Origin: Parapristionchus giblindavisi
Taxonomy: Eukaryota > Nematoda > Chromadorea > Rhabditida > Diplogasteridae
Direction of reading: 5' to 3'
Assembly (NCBI GenBank): GCA_943737045.1
Contig: CALSFV010000011.1
Coordinates: forward strand, 1,302,001 to 1,366,000
DNA length: 64,000 bases
Part shown: one piece after another, positions 57,765 through 64,000 of the stretch
Layout: the number at the start of each line of letters is the position of its first letter
Position numbering within the stretch: the stretch's first letter is position 1
Program-made: the position numbers and the translations under genes
Notes under the pieces: generated by a model
Database searches by the model: none
Told to the model about the DNA's origin: nothing
Seen by the model: the letters and a program-made list of their open reading frames with translations, nothing else

Positions 57765-58684
57765 TTGTTTGGAGAGAGTGGTTGGGTGATATACGAGCAA
57801 GGGTGACTAGATTTTCACATCTTATCAATACATTTTCTACCATTCGCGGCTGTTCATTTCAATAATTAAATTAATCAATTTCCACAATGACTTATAAAAA
57901 ATTACAGGTAATTGTGAATATGTCATGTCTTCAAAAATTCGATGAAAATAATTTATAGCGATAATCAGATTAAATAACAAACAAAACTCTTTGCATAGTG
58001 AAAATGTATACATACTCACATAGAAAAATTACTTACAATTATATTTTAGGAGTAGGATCGAAGCATGAGATTGAGTGAAAGATGTGAGATCAATCAATAA
58101 ACACAGATTACGGTATGAGATCAATGAGGAATCAATCGATGATGGCAGGAATCAGGGAAAACGAGTTAGAACCGGGAGTGTAGCAAGAAGAATCAACGAG
58201 ATATTAGTGGATAATGGAATGAGGATATCGATTAGTAAAAAATCTGGATAGATTTTTTTATATTGTGGCCACCCTAGCCAAGTCTACGATCTCTTCATTC
58301 CATACACTATTTCTCTATGCGAGAGAGTGTGCAAAACAAGGAGATTTTTCTCCTTTCAAACGTTTGACAAAGCATTAGCCCCACAAATATAGCATTGAGA
58401 AATGAAGCGATCGTAGACAAGGCACAGCGTTTCCAGAACAGTGACCCAGAAAAATTAATAGCGAAAAAGAGAGAGAGCGCGCAGACGATTAAAATACTCC
58501 AGGGTGCAAAATACTGCAATTGTTTTGGCATTTTGCCAAGTTTTCAATGACCGCTCGCCCTGTGGTCGGAGAAACGCTGCGCGAAGGTTTTTCATGAAAT
58601 GTTGAATAGCATTATGGGAGTGATGAAATGAGCAAGTAAAGGAAAAAATAATATAAAATTGACACAAAAATCGATAAAATCTCC
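57765..58684. other. Spacer between tRNA and degenerin gene
   Basis: AT-rich; one MR2 copy near 58290-58370 and nothing else that I can identify. It should contain the degenerin 3' UTR on the left of 58685. Confidence 0.6.
58290..58370 (+). repeat. MR2 dispersed repeat, copy 5
   Basis: CTATGCGAGAGAGTGTGCAA, AACAAGGAGATTTTTC and TTTCAAACGTTTGAC. The A-rich left part is missing. Confidence 0.5.
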
Positions 58685-61600
58685 TCATTTATCCTGAATT
58701 TCAATGGTGACGTCGCTATCCTGACGATGATTGGGCGGTGAGTCGCCTATCGGAGGGGGCGTGGCTTGATCTCCTTGAGGGGGAGGACTCGGCGGGGGCG
58801 GCGGAGTCACAGGCGGAGGTGGCGCCATTAGCACCGGTGGCGGCAGTGGCGGCGGAGCTACTAAAGAGGAGGGAGCTTGAGAGGAGGGCGGAGTGGAGCC
58901 CGACGGAGGGACGCTCTTAGAGAGTATTACCGAGTGGTCGGGAGAGATGCGCACGGGCTTGCAGAGCGCATCGCGGATCTGGGCGCAGAACGACCTGGAA
59001 GAGGATTTGTTCAACAAATAATATACGCAAAACAAGAAAAATCAATAGTTTTTATCGTTAGCAAACTGTTAGCTAGTCTTTTTTTTTTGTTTTCGGCGCT
59101 TATTCTATTTCGAATGTATCTTTCAAATGAAAGTTCAAGGATCAGAGATCAATTCACTATTCCTAAAAAAAATTTAAAAGATGGAAATGGCTTGAGTCCA
59201 GCACACTGTACTATAGTAACCCACCAAATAATATGTCCGATTGCAAACCACAGGGCGATATTCCAGCCAATCGATGAGAGTAGATCATATAGTGATACCG
59301 ATTTCTCGACCAATACTTCGAAGCTGTCCAACGACGCAAAGTCAATCGTCAATCGGGAGACATAATCCTTAAAGGCAACAACACGCGATAATTCGAGACA
59401 TGCCAAGCTAATTTAAACTCCCCACTCTGGAAAAACTCGCCACTTTCTTTGACTACGAAAAAAGCATTGTCAGAGTGGTGAGTTTCAAATTAGCTCGGAG
59501 TAGTTCTATCGTTTTTCTTGTATTCACGTTAATTCGCCAGATAAACATTTAGTGTTTCATCTTCGTTACTTTGTCTATACATTTTCCCACGTGTTCGCGC
59601 TTATCCCCCTTTGTCCACCACTCAGAGTCTCCAGAACTCTGAAGTGGAAGATCCAGCCGACTGTGGTGAATTTGTACATCTTTAAAGCGACACCGCAAGC
59701 TAATTTGAATCTCTCCACTCTGACCACACTGTCTCGCTTTTCTTTGTCCACGAGAGAGTATTGCCAATGCGCAGAGTAAAATTAACTTTGGGTGTGGCTT
59801 TATCGGTTCGCAGTATCCATGAACGATGACAAAGACAACAATTCGTCTACGACTATATATTTGCCGAGGAATGGTTTGTCAACATTCATGGATACGGCCC
59901 GTGGTGAAAGCGAGGACAATAGTCAACCAACATTAGATGAAGTGAAACTGCTGGGCAGTGGGTACGGTTCCGGATCGGCAGCATAGACCGTTCGTAGACA
60001 TGGGAAAACATTATCCCTTAAAAAATATGTTGATCTTTGATCTTTGATCTTTACTCTTTCCATTCCCTAAAGATAGTATGAAATGCTGACCTTCGACAGT
60101 TTTGCAGCTCAGAAACTCCGGCCAAATTAGTCGGTATTGGAGTGTCCATATTGGCTACGCGAGCAGTCTATAGAGATCAAAGATTAGAGAGATCAAAGTT
60201 CAAAGATCAAAGATCAACTAACCTCTACGTATCTCCGCGCGCATTGATCGTATTGATCGAGTGTGCACACTGTAGTCGAGTTGACGCGCTGAGAGAAGGC
60301 TCTGAAAGGATATTGATTACCGTAGACACGCATAATATTGATTTTTTTAATTTAAAGGAAAATATAGACTGTGCAGGAAAATCATTAATTCCAAAAATCT
60401 GATATTTCTTCTAATTCACTTTTTTCTTCATGCATGTATCAATGATACTGCACGACATGGCGAGTAATCCGCGATTGAGGAAAAAAAGCTGCGACTTTGA
60501 AATAAGATGGTAAAATGCGATGATTATTCTATCTCATTCAGTCTTACTGTTTATTTTGATTTCCGTAAGGCCTTTTACTCTGTCAATCATAGACATTTGT
60601 GATGGAAATAAAGAATATGTAAAGTGAGTTGATAGTTCATAAACACTCACGAATAACTATTGGTATCGTAGGTGAGTATCTCAGCCAGTAGTGGATGACA
60701 ATTGCATTGGGTCATCGCGACACTCATGACACACATGAGCATATTCGCCCTAAAAAATGAGAAATCGATAAAATGATGCGATGATTAAATTTGGGATAGA
60801 AAAATTGTTTCGAAATTTTTGCTTTTGGCAAAAAATCATTCATGAAAAATCTGTAGAACATTTTCAAAATTTCATTGTTATAAAGTGAAAGGAATCAGTA
60901 AAAATCAGAAAAATGTTTTCTTTCGTATTTTTTAATTTCCTGAACGAAACTGCTAAAGCGATGATAGAAGTTTAATTATCCAAATTTGAGGTAATTATAT
61001 CATTGATGATACAGAAAAACTCAGAAAAACTAGATGACCCAACTCTTCGTTAGACCTATGGCATAACCAAGTACGATAATAACATAGTGATTAAAAATCG
61101 ATATATGATCTACCCATGTCCTTCCGTACCTTCTATTCGTCCTCGCGGTCGTATCCACGTCTGCGGCGATTGACGCTGACGTTCCGCACTCGAATCGGCG
61201 AGCGTCCACTCGATTCTGAAAAAGTAATATTAAAGGCATACCCCAAGATAATTTGAAACTCTCCGCTCTGGCCACACTCTCTCGCTTTCTTCGTCTGCGA
61301 GAGAGTATTACCAATGCGGAGAGCATAATTAGCTTGGGGCATGCCTTTAACTATTATAGAAGGCGATAATTACGTGAGTAACTTTTTTTAAAATTTCTAT
61401 TGTTTTATTTATTCTAAGACGATCATTTTATATCATAATCGTAAACTCAAAAATATTTACGGGATTGGTTGGAACTTCTTAAATGGGGGGAGTGGGGGGA
61501 GTGGGTGGCCAGAAACCGAAGAAGTTCCGATTGGTTTCGGAAAATACAATAAAAAATAATTGCCTCATTTCCCTCGTCTCTTTTTTTCTTTTTATTCTTT

Positions 61601-63255
61601 TCTTTTCGTGACTTGCATCACTACATTAATAATATTATTTGTATCACATTACCTGTTTGGTCACTTTCAACCGTACTCCCTGCTTGTCCCTGATGGTAAC
61701 TCGCGCTGGCGGTTCGAGATCGGAAGCCAGACGAAGAACATCGTCAACAGTTTCACTGAAACAACATGATAAGCTCCCAAGTTAATATTACTCTCGGCAC
61801 TGGCAAAAGAAAGAGAAAGGGAGCGGGAGATCATTACAAGATGATCTCCCGCTGTTTATTCAAAATCAAAGATACGAAAGATTGTTCAATGTATGCTAAT
61901 TTCGTTTTTTTTAATGATATTGAACGATTGAAAAATCGCTATAAAGAAAAAGAACAAACCGTAGGTAAATATCGATGCCAGGATGGGTAGTCATTTCGTT
62001 GTTGTACCATGAATTGCGAGAAATCTGAACAACGAAGCTATGTACTATCATTTTGCGTTTTTCGTCCAAGTAATTTCAAGAAAATTTTTCAAAATTTATC
62101 AATTGAAGCAAATTCAATATCAAAAGATTTTCTTTTTTATGAAAAAAAATAATTGCTAAAAATGATCGACTATTATTTTCGAAACATCAAGCAGTAAAAA
62201 AATTGATTGAATTTCTCTGACAAACCGTGAACGTCATGGTGAACTGTCCATAGGTGACATTACTCGTGACGATCATAGTCGGATCCAGATATGTCCAGCA
62301 CAGTCCATTCAGGGTGGGAACGAATAGTGAAACTGCATTGCAGCATTGATAGCCGGAGTAGGAATTGCCCTGGAACGAATGGAATTATAATATGAAAATA
62401 TTTATAGTAATAGGAAGCATGTATGAGAATTGAATTAGATACTGACCTCCAAATACTCGAAGAAATAGCAATATTAAAGGGACCGGGAAACGAAAAACAA
62501 GTTGATCTCATATAAAAGAGCTTGAAATTCTGTTTCGAAATATATACATCTTATATCATAAGAGTTCTCTGGTAAGGAGAGCGGCGCAGTTAAAAAACAA
62601 CAGTCTGCTCCAGATAGCGGGAGCCTTTTCCTAATTGCCACACCAACTCTTTGGATACGACTTGAAATTGAATATTTTGATGATAATTCTATCCTCAGTG
62701 GGGAATTATGAAGAATAAAACTCAATAATGGACTATTTTGAGCTTTTCGATGGAGTTAGCATACTGTAGTTCGGAAACCTCGCCCGTGGTGTGGAGCAGG
62801 CTACAGTAATCCAACTTCTTACCAGAGCGTCTTTTTAAACTTTCAAATACATATTTCTGAATAGTTCTTTGAGCTTATCAACATGAGATCAACTATTTTA
62901 ACTATTTCGTATCGAAATTTTTGGATGCCAGCTGCCTTTAAGAAAATGAAAAGCCTGATTTTAAAACAATCCGCTCTGAGAATCTCGTTGTCGCTATCTA
63001 CTATCAACTTTGTTATTTCAAAGCATAAAGCCTACATGCAATACGTCACTGATTTGAAGCATACTTTCAAGTCTACTTCAAATGAAAATAATAAGTACTC
63101 TTTATATAATTGCAGAGTAGCCTCATGACTCACGTTGAAAGTGCACGAATTGATGACTGATTGACACTGATAGATCATTCTCTGTTGCATGGTCGAACGA
63201 CGAGTGGATTGGGGAAGATTACTGTTTATGGCCTGAAAAAATATTATTATTAAAA

Positions 63256-63331
<76 letters not shown>

Positions 63332-63664
63332 CTATCTTTCGATTCAAGCGCCAAAAGCTGTGTTCAACAAAAGAAAAAAGTCGAGAGAATATGCAAACCT
63401 AGGAGAGGTTTCACCGGTTTTTCTTTTCTTTTAGAAACTTTGAACAGCGCAACTATTACATCGAGCACTACCAGTCAACGATCTCTTCCTCGCTTTTTCA
63501 AGCTACAATTTCTATCAACCTTTGGATTATCAGAAAATGTATACGTCAAGCATGTTAAATAAGTAGTCTAAGTTACATTATATGCCTCGGTATTTGAGGC
63601 TGATGTGGCCGGAGTGTATTCGGGATAATCGAGGGCTATGGGATTGGTCCATTCGCGGAGATAT
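58685..63664 (-). CDS. Degenerin/ENaC-family cation channel, 3' part, at least 442 aa
   Basis: Predicted subunit of an amiloride-type sodium or cation channel. The 5' exons, including TM1, lie outside the window. Minus-strand exons: 63664-63577, 63232-63134, 62369-62226, 62024-62008 (microexon, predicted), 61755-61653, 61215-61130, 60749-60651, 60301-60223, 60167-60091, 60016-59932, 59367-59225 and 58994-58685; all phases close. Extracellular landmarks are IYQCQSVINSC, the YQCCNAV.LF..TLNGLCW block (the family's G-x-C region), RLASDLEPPARVTIRDKQG, MTQCNCHP, VCTLDQYDQC and FPCLRTVY. Then come the pre-TM2 ASLDSFEVLVEKSVSLYDL, LLSSIG and TM2 (NIALWFAIGHIIW). TM2 shows A-I-G where the selectivity filter is normally G/S-x-S, and the usual second Gly of the SSIGG motif is Trp. 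The cytoplasmic tail has about 60 Pro-rich residues (PPPP, PPSPPP), possible SH3 or WW ligands. Introns hold MR1 copies and GATCAAA motifs. The donor after FTSSN is weak. Confidence 0.88.
59398..59505. repeat. MR1 hairpin MITE, copy 17 (degenerin intron)
   Basis: AAACTCCCCACTCTGGAAAA left arm and GCATTGTCAGAGTGGTGAGT right arm. The right end is TTAGCTCGGAGTAGTTC. Confidence 0.75.
59682..59803. repeat. MR1 hairpin MITE, copy 18 (degenerin intron)
   Basis: Full length, from TTTAAAGCGACACCGCAAGC to TTAACTTTGGGTGTGGCTTT. The stem is GAGAGAGTATTGCCAATGCG with its partner CTCTGACCACACTGTCTCGC. Confidence 0.85.
60017..60090. repeat. GATCTTT motif cluster in degenerin intron
   Basis: Three TTGATCTT units at 60031-60053 lie near the acceptor side of the FPCLRTVY exon. 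Confidence 0.65.
60168..60222. repeat. GATCAAA motif array in degenerin intron
   Basis: AGATCAAAGATTAGAGAGAT then CAAAGTTCAAAGATCAAAGA fill this 55-bp intron almost completely. Confidence 0.75.
60549..60608 (+). pseudogene. LINE reverse transcriptase fragment in degenerin intron
   Basis: A plus-strand read gives VYFDFRKAFYSVNHRHL, a stop, then WK. This is the RT motif A region of CR1/Jockey/I-like LINEs (usual form DFRKAFDSVNH). It lies antisense in the intron 60302-60650 and is clearly dead. Confidence 0.7.
61231..61350. repeat. MR1 hairpin MITE, copy 19 (best preserved)
   Basis: A 120-bp copy from TTAAAGGCATACCCCAAGAT to TTAGCTTGGGGCATGCCTTT then AA. Terminal repeats extend inward through GAAACTCTCCGCTCTGGCC with GAGAGTATTACCAATGCGGA. 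TTAA is present at both outer ends. It lies in the degenerin intron 61216-61652. Confidence 0.9.
61478..61508 (+). repeat. G-run block in degenerin intron
   Basis: ATGGGGGGAGTGGGGGGAGT then GGGTGG, with at least three G-runs. It could fold as a quadruplex on the non-template strand of the degenerin gene. Confidence 0.6.
63240..63330. repeat. (TTA)n microsatellite in degenerin intron
   Basis: About 25 TTA units in a row in the intron 63233-63576, likely highly variable in length. Confidence 0.9.
63350..63445 (+). repeat. MR2 dispersed repeat, copy 6
   Basis: The ends TGTGTTCAACAAAAG and CTTTGAACAGC are inverted. The inside has GTCGAGAGAATATGCAAACC and AGGAGAGG. It lies in the same intron as the TTA microsatellite. 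Confidence 0.6.
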
Positions 63665-63837
63665 CTGAATTGTGTTATTAGCTTTAAATTAATTTGGTTT
63701 TTTATCATATCAAAAATATTTATAGTAAACACTTATATCTCGAAAAATTGTACTTTTTGTTTATTCATGAAAAATTCTTAAATATGATCATTGACACTGC
63801 ATTTTGCATCGTATCAATATGATTTCATATAATCTGC

Positions 63838-64000
63838 TTTGCATCTGAGAAACGGCAATTCGTTGAGAATCATTCTACCCTTCAAAATATCAACCACTTC
63901 CCATTCAACATTAGCCTCACGAACTATTGATATTTGGAATAATCTCCCTGATGCTATTGTGCAGGCATCACCAGCAGTCTTTCGTAATCATGTAAAAAAT
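63838..64000 (+). pseudogene. C-terminal end of a LINE reverse transcriptase, runs off the window
   Basis: The open plus-strand frame ends the window with RTIDIWNNLPDAIVQASPAV then FRNHVKN. This matches the WN.LP...V.A.S...F...L pattern found at the C-terminus of many LINE and other RT proteins. The 5' part is absent on the left, so this is a fragment. It lies antisense to the degenerin gene, upstream of the first exon seen here. Confidence 0.7.

Larger units (their letters stand above)
59368..59931. other. Degenerin intron before the TM2 exon
   Basis: A 564-bp intron carrying two MR1 copies. The plus strand is open for 64 codons over 59792-59986, overlapping this intron and the FPCLRTVY exon. 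I treat that as a shadow. Confidence 0.65.

Noticed and set aside
58738..59365. Plus-strand frames of 60 and 162 codons
   Set aside because: They are antisense to the degenerin proline-rich tail and TM2 exons, whose exon phases and motifs are convincing.
59792..59986. Plus-strand frame beginning MNDDKDNNSSTT, protein-like in composition
   Set aside because: It overlaps the degenerin FPCLRTVY exon on the other strand and has no domain. I kept the degenerin reading because it fits a twelve-exon phase chain.
1..64000. CRISPR arrays, bacterial operons or phage genes
   Set aside because: None is present. The introns, RNA polymerase III tRNA structure and channel family show a eukaryotic genome, and the only regular array (23153-23232) has no spacers.

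Overview
The window looks like nuclear DNA of a free-living or parasitic nematode. It carries a secreted protein with a DB (Cys-rich) module, a family known almost only from nematodes. It also carries a degenerin/ENaC channel with many small exons, a chemoreceptor-like 7TM protein, a tRNA-Gly, compact introns with TTTCAG-type acceptors, and acceptor-like sites just upstream of start codons that suggest spliced leader addition. I cannot name the species; a rhabditid or diplogastrid relative is only a guess.

Layout. 1-7.2 kb is gene-free and holds short inverted-repeat elements. 7.2-9.3 kb is an eight-exon 7TM receptor gene on the minus strand, with a TATA box near 9.5 kb. 9.5-52.0 kb is a 42-kb stretch with no confident host gene. 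It holds hairpin (MITE-like) families, a 5'-truncated RTE-type LINE with an intact reverse transcriptase frame (20.0-21.3 kb), a large foldback element (31.6-32.2 kb), a second foldback (38.3-39.3 kb) and a mirrored Tc1/mariner derivative (40.7-42.3 kb). 52.0-55.5 kb holds two plus-strand genes about 360 bp apart, possibly an operon: a 91-residue Gly/Asn-rich protein and a 282-residue secreted DB-module protein. A tRNA-Gly(GCC) is at 57.7 kb. 58.7 kb to the right side is the 3' part of a degenerin/ENaC channel gene on the minus strand, whose first exons lie beyond the window. The last 160 bp are the C-terminal end of another LINE reverse transcriptase.

The host genes were assembled by hand. 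Every exon junction was checked for donor, acceptor and reading phase, and all junctions close in frame; one requires a predicted 17-nt microexon. The three protein genes with known folds (7TM receptor, DB protein, degenerin) are unrelated in function, and nothing shows that they form one pathway.

I found no convincing new multi-gene system. The more unusual signals are: a foldback element built from nested GC-rich hairpin modules, with a 47-bp mini-derivative elsewhere inserted inside another MITE; a transposon whose two halves are mirrored and scrambled copies of one transposase; short motif families (CTTAAG-type and GATCAAA-type) concentrated in host-gene introns; and a degenerin with a non-canonical selectivity filter. 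At least 19 copies of one 118-bp hairpin family are dispersed through the window, four of them inside host introns.
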